DNA of 46,202 bases from an uncultured Candidatus Melainabacteria bacterium (lineage in GTDB: Bacteria; Cyanobacteriota; Vampirovibrionia; Gastranaerophilales; Gastranaerophilaceae), in contig CAKVIE010000017.1 in assembly GCA_934754505.1 (NCBI GenBank), positions 1-46,202 on the forward strand, written 5' to 3'. Both the position numbers and the translations under genes were made by a program. Of the stretch, positions 1 to 7,503 are shown piece by piece; the stretch's first letter is position 1, and the number at the start of each line of letters is the position of its first letter. Under the pieces are notes generated by a model. The model worked only from the letters and a program-made list of their open reading frames with translations. It was not told the DNA's origin and made no database searches.

Positions 1-168
1 TTTCTTTTCAAATTCTTCTATCGACATATTTGTTTTGCAAACCATTGAAAAATGTTTCTGTTGATAATAATTAATAGTTTCTCCGATATTTTCCTTTTGT
101 TGTTTTGTTAATTCATCTTTAATGTTTTTTATCGTTGCCATCATTACAGCCTTTTTGAAAAAAATCAT
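1..168 (-). pseudogene. fragment of a third DnaB-like ATPase
   Basis: An open minus-strand frame runs from an ATG at 168 off the left edge. Its translation (INYYQQKHFSMVCKTNMSIE) closely matches the middle of the DnaB-like protein encoded at 878..1690 (INYYQQKPFSIVCKTNMPLK). The N-terminal part with the Walker A motif is missing: upstream of 168 the frame closes at a TGA and shows no similarity. No ribosome binding site or island-type promoter precedes it. I read it as a 5'-truncated paralogue left after duplication. The C-terminal end lies outside the window, so a short functional version cannot be excluded. Confidence 0.6.
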
Positions 169-226
169 AACATATCATCTGAAGTAAATACTACTATTTA
201 AGTTAAAGTAATTTTTATTAAGGGGG

Positions 227-868
227 TTATGCAATTACAAATTTGTTTTCCTCGCAAAGGTAAGCTGCGAGTTTCCCGTCTTCGTCCCAGATGCCACACC
301 CTAAATTTATCCCGATTTTATCTTTTTGAACAAATGGTTCGTCAAAAACAGTATGCCCGAAAATCACGGTTTGCGGTATGTTTACGGGATTATCAATAAA
401 ATCATTTCTAATCCACAAAAAATCTTCTTCGTCTTGAGAATCCCAATCTTTAAATGGGTTTATCCCTGCATGAACAAACAAAAATTTTTCGGTCAAGTAA
501 TAATTTTTGAGAGATTTGAAGAATTTAATATGCTTTTTAAATTTTTCAAAATTATTTTTTTTCAATAACAAATAATTTTTTAATGTTTCTTCTCCGCCAT
601 TTATGACACATTGAGCTATATCTTCTTCTGATAAAGATTTTAAGGCATTTAGAAATAATTGTTCGTGATTCCCTTTCAAAAATACGCAATTCCAAATCAA
701 CGAAAGTTCTATAAGCCAGTCGATTACATCGATTGAATTTTTGCCTCTATCGATGTAATCACCTAAAAAAACAATGGTGTCGAATTTTTTCGTTGATAAT
801 TTTTTGAACAACTCTTTTAATTTATCGATATTTCCGTGAATATCACCTATTGCAACTGTTCTTTCCAT
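227..868 (-). CDS. calcineurin-like (PPP family) serine/threonine phosphatase
   Basis: 213 aa, a complete small bacterial PPP phosphatase. Metal-binding motifs appear in family order: GDIHG at 8-12, GDYIDRG at 36-42, GNHE at 66-69, then HAG (about 130) and GHT (about 170). The family uses two metals to hydrolyse phosphomonoesters of proteins or of dinucleotides such as Ap4A; the substrate cannot be told here. It starts 9 nt after the stop of the DnaB-like ATPase gene 878..1690 and has no promoter of its own, so the two form an operon. A housekeeping PrpE/ApaH-type role is the alternative to an island-specific one. Confidence 0.88.
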   Translation of the reverse strand: MERTVAIGDIHGNIDKLKELFKKLSTKKFDTIVFLGDYIDRGKNSIDVIDWLIELSLIWNCVFLKGNHEQLFLNALKSLSEEDIAQCVINGGEETLKNYLLLKKNNFEKFKKHIKFFKSLKNYYLTEKFLFVHAGINPFKDWDSQDEEDFLWIRNDFIDNPVNIPQTVIFGHTVFDEPFVQKDKIGINLGCGIWDEDGKLAAYLCEENKFVIA

Positions 869-877
869 TTTCCTCCG

Positions 878-1690
878 TTATATCACTATATTTTGGGGCA
901 AATCATAAAAAATGCCGTCGTAGTACTCCAACGGTACAACATCAGTAATGCCAAAATTGTTTTTTGCAATAATAATTTCAGCTTTGTTTTTATTATCAGG
1001 ATTTGTTAAATCATAGTAACTTTTTCGATAAACGAATAAAATAACATCCGATAAATTTTCTAAATCACTGCAATTTCTTAAGTCTGATAAAATAGGATGT
1101 TTATCTGCTCTGTGTTCAGGAGATCGAGATAGTTGTGATATTAAAACTATAATCAAATTATTTTCTGTTGCTATTCTCTTTATTTCTTTTGCAATAATAC
1201 TCATACCTTCGGTAAAATTTGCAGATTTCGGTATTTTAAAATTTTGAATACAATCGACAAAAACGATTTCCGGTTTTTCTGTTTTGACTTTTTCTTCAAA
1301 CTCTTTTAGCGGCATATTTGTTTTGCATACTATTGAAAAAGGTTTCTGTTGATAATAATTAATAGCTTCTTCGATTTTTTCTTTTTCTTGATTGTCTAAA
1401 TCTGAAAGAAAAAAACTGTTTCGAGGTATTTGTGTTTTAATCGAAATTAGCCGTCTTTCAAGTATTGCAGTCGAGTTATCAAGTTCGCAAAACAAAACTT
1501 TTTTTCTCATATCCAAAAGATTATTGCAAATGGAAATCGCAAAGGATGTTTTACCCATTGCAGGTCGTCCGCCGATAGTAAACACACTGCCTTTAGGTAT
1601 CCGCTTAAAACACTCGTCTAAATCTCTAAAGCCTGTTTTAAAATATTTATCTCCTTCGTCAAACGCTTTTAAAAATTCATCACCGAACAT
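878..1690 (-). CDS. DnaB-C-terminal-like RecA-fold ATPase, copy 1
   Basis: 270 aa, corresponding only to the C-terminal ATPase half of replicative helicase DnaB; the N-terminal primase-binding domain is absent. Visible motifs: Walker A GRPAMGKTS near residue 42, an H1a-like segment FCELD with the expected catalytic Glu, Walker B EIVFVDCIQ, then ISQLSR, LSDLR, a VILFVYRKSYY segment and AEIIIAKNNFG, all in DnaB order. It probably forms a nucleotide-driven ring on DNA, but without the N-terminal domain a normal replicative role is unlikely. RBS AGGAG precedes the ATG, with an island promoter at 1715..1746. A paralogue at 14099..14956 is coupled to an RT; here the partner gene is a phosphatase. 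Confidence 0.85.
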   Translation of the reverse strand: MFGDEFLKAFDEGDKYFKTGFRDLDECFKRIPKGSVFTIGGRPAMGKTSFAISICNNLLDMRKKVLFCELDNSTAILERRLISIKTQIPRNSFFLSDLDNQEKEKIEEAINYYQQKPFSIVCKTNMPLKEFEEKVKTEKPEIVFVDCIQNFKIPKSANFTEGMSIIAKEIKRIATENNLIIVLISQLSRSPEHRADKHPILSDLRNCSDLENLSDVILFVYRKSYYDLTNPDNKNKAEIIIAKNNFGITDVVPLEYYDGIFYDLPQNIVI

Positions 1691-1714
1691 GCTTTTCTCC
1701 TTTCATATTTTTCA

Positions 1715-1746
1715 ATTATATGGGGCGAGTCCGACAAATCGTGTCG
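1715..1746 (-). promoter_or_regulatory. island-type promoter for the DnaB-like/phosphatase operon
   Basis: Read on the minus strand: CGAC, 5 nt, TTGTCG, 11 nt, TATAAT. The CGAC and GTCG boxes form a perfect dyad with a 7-nt centre. Same architecture and spacing as ten other island sites. The site is divergent from the next one at 1767..1798. Confidence 0.6.
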
Positions 1747-1766
1747 TATGAATATTTTGTTTTATG

Positions 1767-1798
1767 CGACTGATTTTGACGTGGTTATCGTTTATGCT
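1767..1798 (+). promoter_or_regulatory. island-type promoter for the small gene at 1824
   Basis: CGAC, 5 nt (TGATT), TTGACG, 11 nt, TATGCT. It lies back to back with the promoter at 1715..1746, leaving about 20 bp between the two CGAC boxes. Confidence 0.55.
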
Positions 1799-1823
1799 GA
1801 AAAATATAAGAAAGAGGTATTTT

Positions 1824-2051
1824 ATGAACAAAAAAGATGAAAACGTTGAAATTATCAAACTTGTGAACGATATGAGCGATGAAGAAATTGAAATAAATAT
1901 ACAAAAAATGATTTCGGGTGAAAAAGATATGATTTTAAATTTGAATTATTTTGAAAAATCACAAACTCAACGGGTTATTGATGAACTTTCAAATCACAAA
2001 AATGTTATAAAAATCAGCGAAGCTGTTTATGTTATTACTCAAAAAAAATAG
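1824..2051 (+). CDS. small hypothetical protein, 75 aa
   Basis: I start the protein at the ATG at 1824 (MNKKDENVEI), because it follows the RBS AAAGAGG by a normal distance and the upstream part of the frame overlaps the promoter. The product is short, acidic in its first half (MSDEEIEINIQ) and ends in a small alpha-beta-looking segment rich in Val, Ile and Lys. No family recognised. It has its own island-type promoter, which argues that it is a real gene of the island regulon. Confidence 0.6.
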   Translation: MNKKDENVEIIKLVNDMSDEEIEINIQKMISGEKDMILNLNYFEKSQTQRVIDELSNHKNVIKISEAVYVITQKK

Positions 2052-2089
2052 ACTGTTGAGTGTTTTATGGTTTTTCGATGCTATGAATA

Positions 2090-2121
2090 AGACATTTTTT
2101 GTCCGAATAAAAAACTACAAT
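2090..2121 (+). promoter_or_regulatory. island-type promoter for the gene at 2138
   Basis: AGAC, 5 nt, TTGTCC, 11 nt, TACAAT, followed by the RBS AGAGGTG. Slightly degenerate in the first box, with spacing identical to the other sites. Confidence 0.5.
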
Positions 2122-2137
2122 AAAAAAGAGGTGAAAA

Positions 2138-2587
2138 ATGAATTTAGTTCCTTATGATGATAATAATTTACCGAAAAAAGCGGATGATAGAAAACGAAAA
2201 CTATCTCAGACGAGCAGTTCATCAGGGAAAGTGGTGAAAAACAGCAGAGGAAGAGTTGCGAACCGTTCATCAAATCGAACCTCAAATCGTGTCTCTAACC
2301 GTAGCAGCGGAAATATTGTGAATTGTGGCGATTATTCGAGCAATTATGATAAAGAGCGTGAATATATTTCTGAAAATAATTACACTACCGATAATGGCGG
2401 AAATAATAAATCGGGTGGTTGGATAACACTGATAATTTTGATTGTAGTAATTTTTGGAGGTTGTCAAAGAATAGGTAATACAAATTTTTCACCGGATAAA
2501 AAGGATACCCCATCAGTAACAAAGACGATTGATGAAAATATCACAACAGAAAAAGCTTTTATTAAAGATTTTCCAAGTAGTTATTAA
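2138..2587 (+). CDS. hypothetical single-pass membrane protein with basic Ser/Asn-rich N-terminus
   Basis: 149 aa. The first 60 residues are hydrophilic and rich in Arg, Ser and Asn, with imperfect repeats of a RxSNR type near residues 40-56. A Gly/Asn-rich stretch follows, then one membrane segment around 93-107 (WITLIILIVVIFGG) and a polar C-terminal tail of about 40 residues. No domain recognised. RBS GAGGTG lies just before the ATG and an island promoter at 2090..2121. A small membrane-anchored effector or sensor is conceivable, but nothing in the sequence shows it. Confidence 0.65.
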   Translation: MNLVPYDDNNLPKKADDRKRKLSQTSSSSGKVVKNSRGRVANRSSNRTSNRVSNRSSGNIVNCGDYSSNYDKEREYISENNYTTDNGGNNKSGGWITLIILIVVIFGGCQRIGNTNFSPDKKDTPSVTKTIDENITTEKAFIKDFPSSY

Positions 2588-2733
2588 TGTATGACGAAAA
2601 GTCCCGATAAATAATTTCGACAGCAAAATTTTTTATAATTTAAAAATCAGACAAACAAAAAGATGCCGAACAATTTTGTGAATAAAAAACATCACAAATT
2701 ATTCGACAACTTTAGATTGATTGTTTATGACAA

Positions 2734-4226
2734 TTATGACTCAGTACTTAATAAATTATTAAATTTTTCTTCTTCTTTTTCAAAGAGTGTAAAGCCTTTT
2801 TTTGTTAATTCTTTAAGTCTTTCCCCAAGTTCTTTTGAGTCCTGCTCAATATTTTCTATGTCTATTTCTTTGTGAATATATACATAAGGTAAAATAATTA
2901 GATTTCCATAACCTTTTTCGTTATCAAATTCGTTAAAAGCTTCTTCATTTTCATTAAAACAACTATTTTTGATTAAAGCGTTAATGACTTCTACTGATTT
3001 TCTGCCATATTCTTTTCCAGTGAATAATTTAAATAATTCATCAAATTTATCAACATCATCGGTTAGAAAATCTTTTAGCACCCCGAAACCGCTTGCATTT
3101 TTTATTCGAAAACCAACTTCAATATCAAAAGTTTTCTTGTCTTTTATGTTTTCAATGATTTCTTTTTCATTTTTTAAAGAATTTATTAATACATCTGCTT
3201 TAGGTTTAGTAATTCCACAATAAAATCTAACCATAATATTTTCAAAAGGACGAGAAGTATAATCAACTTGTTTAAACGGATATTTTTCATCTTCTAAATT
3301 TAATTTATACGCCCAACCTCCGTGTTTATTTATTTTATCGTTTTTAAAGACAGAACACAATGCTTCTCTTATTTTTTCATCTCTTTCATCTTGGAGATTT
3401 TTTTGAAAACTAAAAACTACTTGAATAGCTTTTATCTTTTGTTGATAGTTGTTATCAAGTTTCTTGTCTTTAAAATGAACATCATACAAATTGTCTTTTA
3501 TCTCATAAAGATAATCTAAAATTTTCTTATGTGTATTGGAAATATCTAAAATATTCTTATCTGTTGTATTAGATTTCTTTAATTGTAAATCATATTCTAA
3601 GATATTTTTATATTGTTCTATAAAGTTTCTAATTTCTTGCTCTTTTATTTCATTATTAATTATAATATCCTTTAGAATTGGTAAAATAGAGTTTGCGTAA
3701 GTAATGTTTTTATACTTCTCGTCAGACGGGGTTTCTTCATTAAGTGTTAAATATATGTAAAATCTCTTTTTGTTCGGAAATTCATTTTCTATTATATTTT
3801 CATAATTTTGTAATTGTTTACCATTTTCTCCGCTATAAATCTTATTTTCAATAACACAGACAAAATCTTCCCCCTCTATAAGAATATCAATATTTTGCCA
3901 TTCTCTTCTAATTATTATATTCTCTTTGTTTATTGTTTCAATGGAAATTATATTATCTTCATTAATTTCTTTGATTTTTTTAAAATTTTTTTCAAAAAAA
4001 CGTCATCTATGCCATGTGATTCTTGTGGATTTAAAAGCCAAACTAAAAAGTTTGAATGTCTAATTTCGTAATGCTCAAGTTTTAAAACTCGAAACGGATT
4101 GAACCCGCTAACTTCCTCATTTATTCCGTCTAAACGTTCATCCTTTAAAAGATTATCTAACGAATTTTTTAAATCATCATCGTTCTCAATGGTATCTTTG
4201 ATTTTTTCAACTGAATTTTCTTTCAT
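2734..4226 (-). pseudogene. PD-(D/E)XK nuclease (PDDEXK_4-like), frameshifted copy
   Basis: The frame starting at ATG 4226 (RBS AAGGAG) encodes an N-terminus typical of PDDEXK_4-like proteins (FNPFRVLKLE, then HSNFLVWLLNP) but ends at 3948. A second frame, open from 4002 to 2734, continues it with the nuclease core: NIDILIEG followed by VIENK, then a Gln-Tyr helix (QLQNYENI). Joining them needs one extra T in a run of seven at about 3990-4000, inside neighbouring T7, A7, T4 and A7 tracts. Corrected, the protein would be about 497 aa. The cause may be decay, a sequencing or assembly slip, or slippery translation. An intact, shorter relative is at 9627..10754. Confidence 0.8.
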
Positions 4227-4255
4227 ATCATACTCCTTAAATACTAAACAATTAT

Positions 4256-4283
4256 ATTATACAAATTTTATGGTTTGATGCAA
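4256..4283 (-). promoter_or_regulatory. housekeeping-like promoter of the frameshifted nuclease gene
   Basis: Minus strand TTGCAT, 16 nt, TATAAT, about 30 nt before the ATG at 4226. Unlike most island genes it has sigma70-like spacing. Confidence 0.4.
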
Positions 4284-4343
4284 ACAAGACAAAGTATGTC
4301 GTGTAATGTCGAAATAACCGAATTGCACCGTCCTCATTTCATT

Positions 4344-4530
4344 CGTCCTCGCAATGACGATGAATGCGTTTATTTTGGATGTCATATTGTTTCATCGCAA
4401 TGACGGTAATCGTTTGATGTTTGGTGTTTATTGTCACTGCGAGCGATAGCGTGGCAGTCCAGCCTGTTCATAAAATAATTGCTTAATACTAAATTGCCCA
4501 CTTCGTTTACGCTTCGTTTGCAATGACAGT
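4344..4530. repeat. interspersed palindromic repeats with a TCATTGCGA core
   Basis: This stretch, part of a gene-poor interval 4227..4547, holds repeated copies of a TCATTGCGA core: CGTCCTCGCAATGACG at 4344..4359, TCGCAATGACG at 4395..4405, and a 100-bp unit at 4431..4530. The ends of the 100-bp unit are imperfect inverted repeats: left end TGTCACTGCGAGCGATAGCG, right end reading inward TGTCATTGCAAACGAAGCG. Similar GTCATTGCGAG repeats are widespread in bacterial genomes, and these resemble MITE or REP-like elements. Reading frames through them give only Cys/His/Arg-rich nonsense. No transposase is nearby. Confidence 0.65.
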
Positions 4531-4547
4531 GTGTAAGAGTTTTATTA

Positions 4548-5204
4548 TTATTCGTTTTCGTTGCTATCATCCTCTTGCACATGTGGGCATATTGCCACTT
4601 TTGAACAATAAGAACTTTTATCCTTTTTACGTTCAATGTATACAACAGTTTCACAACAATCTTTTACAATTTCTCGATTTGTTGTCAAAAAACCTTCTTT
4701 ATTTTCACATATTTCCTTTAATTTTGGAAATAAAATATTTTTTAATTCTTTTTTGCTGAAATGAGCAGCAATATTATCAAAAAGAAAATATTTATACTCA
4801 CCGTCAAGTTTTTTCAGAATTTCTTCCTTGCTATGACTTGATGTCAAAATGCAAAAGTCTTTTTGGGGAAACATTTTTCTTATTTTTTCTAAAGAAACCT
4901 CTTTATCATCAACAAAAAACAAATCTTGTCCGGTTTTATAATATTTTCTTGTGATTGTCAAAGCTTCTCTGTTTTCATTCTTAAATGTAACACTTACGCA
5001 GGTTTCTTTTTCTCCGAATCTTATCAATTTTTCAAGAGGTGTGTTTAAATCCAAACCCAAACCAAACGAAAAGGCTTTGATAACATCCGATTTGCAAAAT
5101 CCATTTCGTCCAATAATAACGGGATTACACAAAAGCGGCACTCTTGTTTTTTTAAAAGATGAAAAATTTTCAATTTCTACTTCTAAAATAAAATAATCTT
5201 GCAT
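4548..5204 (-). CDS. mini SMC/RecF-like ATPase with degenerate nucleotide site, copy 1
   Basis: 218 aa from the ATG at 5204, chosen because GAGGAG lies just upstream. The N-terminus is SMC/RecF-head-like (VEIENFSSFKKTRVPL, then GRNGFCKS). The Walker A Gly before Lys is replaced by Cys. A Walker B-like FLFDN has Asn where the family has the catalytic Glu. There is no coiled coil and no LSGGE signature, so the protein resembles the two halves of an ABC head joined directly. ATP hydrolysis is doubtful; nucleotide binding or a structural role is possible. The C-terminus carries a Cys/His pair (ICPHV). A more canonical relative is at 16260..16928. Confidence 0.7.
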   Translation of the reverse strand: MQDYFILEVEIENFSSFKKTRVPLLCNPVIIGRNGFCKSDVIKAFSFGLGLDLNTPLEKLIRFGEKETCVSVTFKNENREALTITRKYYKTGQDLFFVDDKEVSLEKIRKMFPQKDFCILTSSHSKEEILKKLDGEYKYFLFDNIAAHFSKKELKNILFPKLKEICENKEGFLTTNREIVKDCCETVVYIERKKDKSSYCSKVAICPHVQEDDSNENE

Positions 5205-5237
5205 AATAATTCTCCTCAAATTTGTATCTATATTTTT

Positions 5238-5269
5238 ATGATACTAAATTTATACGTCAATTATTGTCG
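5238..5269 (-). promoter_or_regulatory. island-type promoter of mini-SMC copy 1
   Basis: Minus strand CGAC, 5 nt, TTGACG, 11 nt, TATCAT, 34 nt before the ATG at 5204. Confidence 0.55.
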
Positions 5270-5311
5270 CACTATTTGCGTCAAGAAATTATTAAAACTT
5301 TTTCTCTCATA

Positions 5312-5343
5312 CGACTGATTTTGTCTTAACGACATTTTATAAT
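5312..5343 (+). promoter_or_regulatory. island-type promoter of the FtsZ-like operon
   Basis: CGAC, 5 nt (TGATT), TTGTCT, 11 nt, TATAAT. The upstream half CGACTGATTTTG is identical to that of the site at 1767. Confidence 0.6.
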
Positions 5344-5374
5344 TGTAAAAAAGGGTAAAAAAGGATAAGACAAA

Positions 5375-5626
5375 ATGCTTTTACAAATGGGCACTCACGG
5401 TTGGGGGACAAAGGTCGAAATTAATCCGCCGCAAACAGATATAAAATGTCCGAATTGCGAAGAGAAAATGGATTTGATTTTTGGCTTTGGAATTATCCAT
5501 TCAGGCGGAAATCATTTTGTCGCAGAATGTCCTAAATGTAAAACAAAAACGGAGTTTTCCGATAATGATTTGTGGCTGAAATGCAGATGTTCAGGGCAGA
5601 AAAAACTAAAAGATAAGGTTCTATGA
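5375..5626 (+). CDS. small zinc-ribbon protein
   Basis: 83 aa with two Cys pairs, CPNC near residue 25 and CPKC near residue 52, spaced as in a zinc ribbon, plus a later CRC. The rest is rich in Gly and His. It probably binds one zinc ion; its target, nucleic acid or protein, is unknown. First gene of a four-gene operon (5375..7418); its stop overlaps the start of the next gene in an ATGA. A second in-frame ATG at 5387 could also be the start. Confidence 0.65.
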   Translation: MLLQMGTHGWGTKVEINPPQTDIKCPNCEEKMDLIFGFGIIHSGGNHFVAECPKCKTKTEFSDNDLWLKCRCSGQKKLKDKVL

Positions 5627-5850
5627 AAAATAAATACTTAATTAGAGAAAACTATACCGATTTAGGAAAACAAGTTTTTGATAGAATAAAAAATATTTGG
5701 GATGACAAAGATTTTATTATTGGTACAATGTTAGAGTTAAACACGGAAGATAAGTTACAAAAAATGTTAGACTTTCTCATAAAAACTAAAACTACAAATT
5801 CAGATGATGTAATTCCTTATAGTATAAAAATAGACAGAGGTTTAGTTTAA
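5623..5850 (+). CDS. small hypothetical protein, 75 aa
   Basis: 75 aa, predicted mostly helical and mildly charged (LGKQVFDRIKNIWDD, then DKLQKMLDFLIKT). No family recognised. Translation is coupled to the zinc-ribbon gene by a 4-nt overlap, and only 2 nt separate its stop from the next start, so it belongs to the FtsZ-like operon. Its size recalls small accessory or immunity-like proteins, but no sequence evidence supports such a role. Confidence 0.6.
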   Translation: MKNKYLIRENYTDLGKQVFDRIKNIWDDKDFIIGTMLELNTEDKLQKMLDFLIKTKTTNSDDVIPYSIKIDRGLV

Positions 5851-5852
5851 AA

Positions 5853-6467
5853 ATGAAAATCATAAATGGTTCTACAATATTTAATTTTGATAAAGAAAAA
5901 GAAAATATTTTAAAATTAATCGGAAAATCAGAGCCAAAAAATTGCATTGATTTACAGGTTGAACTTGACCAATGTGCAGGCTGGAGTTCCATAAAAGTTC
6001 AAACTGAAAATGCCGAATTTTTCATAAAATATAGTGATTATACAACAATTGTTTCTGCCTTTATTGAGTTTTTGGCAGAAATTATAAATTCACAAGACGA
6101 CCTTGCTGTTATTCTCGATTATGAGGGAAGCAACCCTGTTATTTATGTGAAAAATATCGATGAAACCAATGTTCGATTTCTTTTTGCTCACGATTACAAT
6201 TTGTTTTTGAATGACGATATTGATGATTATTGTTTTTTTGATTATGATATTTCGTGCGACTTTATCGTTGAAAAGAAAAAACTTTTGAGATCTTTTTATA
6301 ACATTTATTATCCAATCACAATCAATTTTAATCTGGAATGCGATAAATTTTCTGAGTTTGATAAAGAAAACGCAATAAAACATCTGAAAAAAGTTGAACA
6401 ATTTTATACGACAGAATCTGACGGGCATATACATTATTATCAAAATATAGAAGTTAATAAGGAGTAG
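5853..6467 (+). CDS. hypothetical acidic protein of the FtsZ-like operon
   Basis: 204 aa, acidic, with many Asp and aromatic residues (for example DDIDDYCFFDYDIS near residue 120). No transmembrane segment or known motif. It starts 2 nt after the preceding stop and ends 3 nt before the FtsZ-like start, so co-translation is very likely. It may be a dedicated partner of the FtsZ-like protein, inferred only from operon position. Confidence 0.65.
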   Translation: MKIINGSTIFNFDKEKENILKLIGKSEPKNCIDLQVELDQCAGWSSIKVQTENAEFFIKYSDYTTIVSAFIEFLAEIINSQDDLAVILDYEGSNPVIYVKNIDETNVRFLFAHDYNLFLNDDIDDYCFFDYDISCDFIVEKKKLLRSFYNIYYPITINFNLECDKFSEFDKENAIKHLKKVEQFYTTESDGHIHYYQNIEVNKE

Positions 6468-6470
6468 AAA

Positions 6471-7418
6471 ATGAAAGAAAATTTTGTAGATTATGACGAA
6501 AAAGAAAAAGAACAAGAACCGCCGAAAATAAAGGTTATCGGTATCGGACAAACAGGACAGTTGCTTACGGATTATTTTGCAGAACAAATTGAAAATGTTG
6601 AAGTATTTAGTTTGCAATGTGATAAAAAACTTTTGGAAAATTCAAAACTTGATAATGAACACAAATTTTTAATAGGAGAAGAAATAACAGAAGGATTAGG
6701 GACAGGCGGTAATCCAAAAATAGGAGAACGAATTGCTCTCTCAAGCGAAAATATAATAAGAGAAGTTATAAAAGATGCTGATTTGGTTATTGTCGCTGCC
6801 GGTTATTCGGGTGGTTTAGGTTCAGGTGCAACACCTGTTTTAACAAAAATAGCAAAAGAAATGGGTGCTTTAAGTATGGTATTTGCTGTTATGCCCGCAG
6901 AAATTGAAGGTCAAAGAAGAAATCTTATTGCAAACGAAAGACTTCAAAAACTTGTTGATGATAACAATACTGATTCAATTTTGAATGTATCAAGAGAAAG
7001 ATTTTTTGAAGATATGGAACTCGATCAAAGCTCATTTATTGACGGTTTTGATATGGTAAATAAAGAAGTAGTAACAGGAATAAAAAATATAATATCTCTT
7101 TTTCGAGAAGATGGCATAAATAAGAACTTTTTTGAAAATAACGGTTTTATTGGAATGGGTTTTTGTGGAAAAAAAACGGATGTTAATGAAGCGATAATGG
7201 ATACGTTTGATTATCCTATGTTAAGGGGTGCTACAAAGTATGCAAAAAAATTCCTGTTAGATATTAAATGTGGAGATAATATGCTTTTGAAAACAATACT
7301 TGAAATTCAACGCATAGTGTTAGCCCAAACTGACATATCTACAAAATACGTGACAATTTACCAAATGGATAGAAGTCTTTCTCCCGATGAATTTCAAATA
7401 ATATATATAGCGACATAA
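6471..7418 (+). CDS. divergent FtsZ/tubulin-like GTP-binding protein
   Basis: 315 aa. It follows the FtsZ GTPase-domain pattern: T1 VIGIGQTGQ (22-30), a T3-like LGTGGNPKIG (76-85), T4 GGLGSGATP (114-122) where FtsZ has GGGTGTGAAP, and the next FtsZ-like segment KIAKEMGALS with EGQRR. Where FtsZ has the catalytic T7 loop with its Asp residues (NLDFADV), this protein has INKNFFENNG at 216-225, with both acids lost, then GFIGMG like the FtsZ MMGIG. The C-terminal domain is short and there is no conserved FtsZ tail. It may bind GTP but probably hydrolyses it poorly. Last gene of an operon of small unknown proteins. Not the cell-division FtsZ; a sensor, inhibitor of division or plasmid/phage-type filament is possible. 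Confidence 0.8.
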   Translation: MKENFVDYDEKEKEQEPPKIKVIGIGQTGQLLTDYFAEQIENVEVFSLQCDKKLLENSKLDNEHKFLIGEEITEGLGTGGNPKIGERIALSSENIIREVIKDADLVIVAAGYSGGLGSGATPVLTKIAKEMGALSMVFAVMPAEIEGQRRNLIANERLQKLVDDNNTDSILNVSRERFFEDMELDQSSFIDGFDMVNKEVVTGIKNIISLFREDGINKNFFENNGFIGMGFCGKKTDVNEAIMDTFDYPMLRGATKYAKKFLLDIKCGDNMLLKTILEIQRIVLAQTDISTKYVTIYQMDRSLSPDEFQIIYIAT

Positions 7419-7447
7419 TAATCGTCATACGAAAAATTTTATTACTA

Positions 7448-7484
7448 AAAACCCCCGAAGCAAACGCAACGGGGGTTTATTTTT
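7448..7484 (+). terminator. rho-independent terminator of the FtsZ-like operon
   Basis: Stem AAACCCCCG / CGGGGGTTT (7449..7457 with 7470..7478), 12-nt loop, followed by ATTTTT. A poly-A flank on the left may let it also serve the convergent WYL gene. Confidence 0.8.
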
Positions 7485-7503
7485 AACATTTTTTTAGTAC
7501 AGT

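Noticed and set aside
4382..4654. A minus-strand frame of 90 codons in the repeat cluster
   Set aside because: Runs through the TCATTGCGA repeats, giving Cys/His/Arg-rich nonsense, and overlaps the mini-SMC gene.
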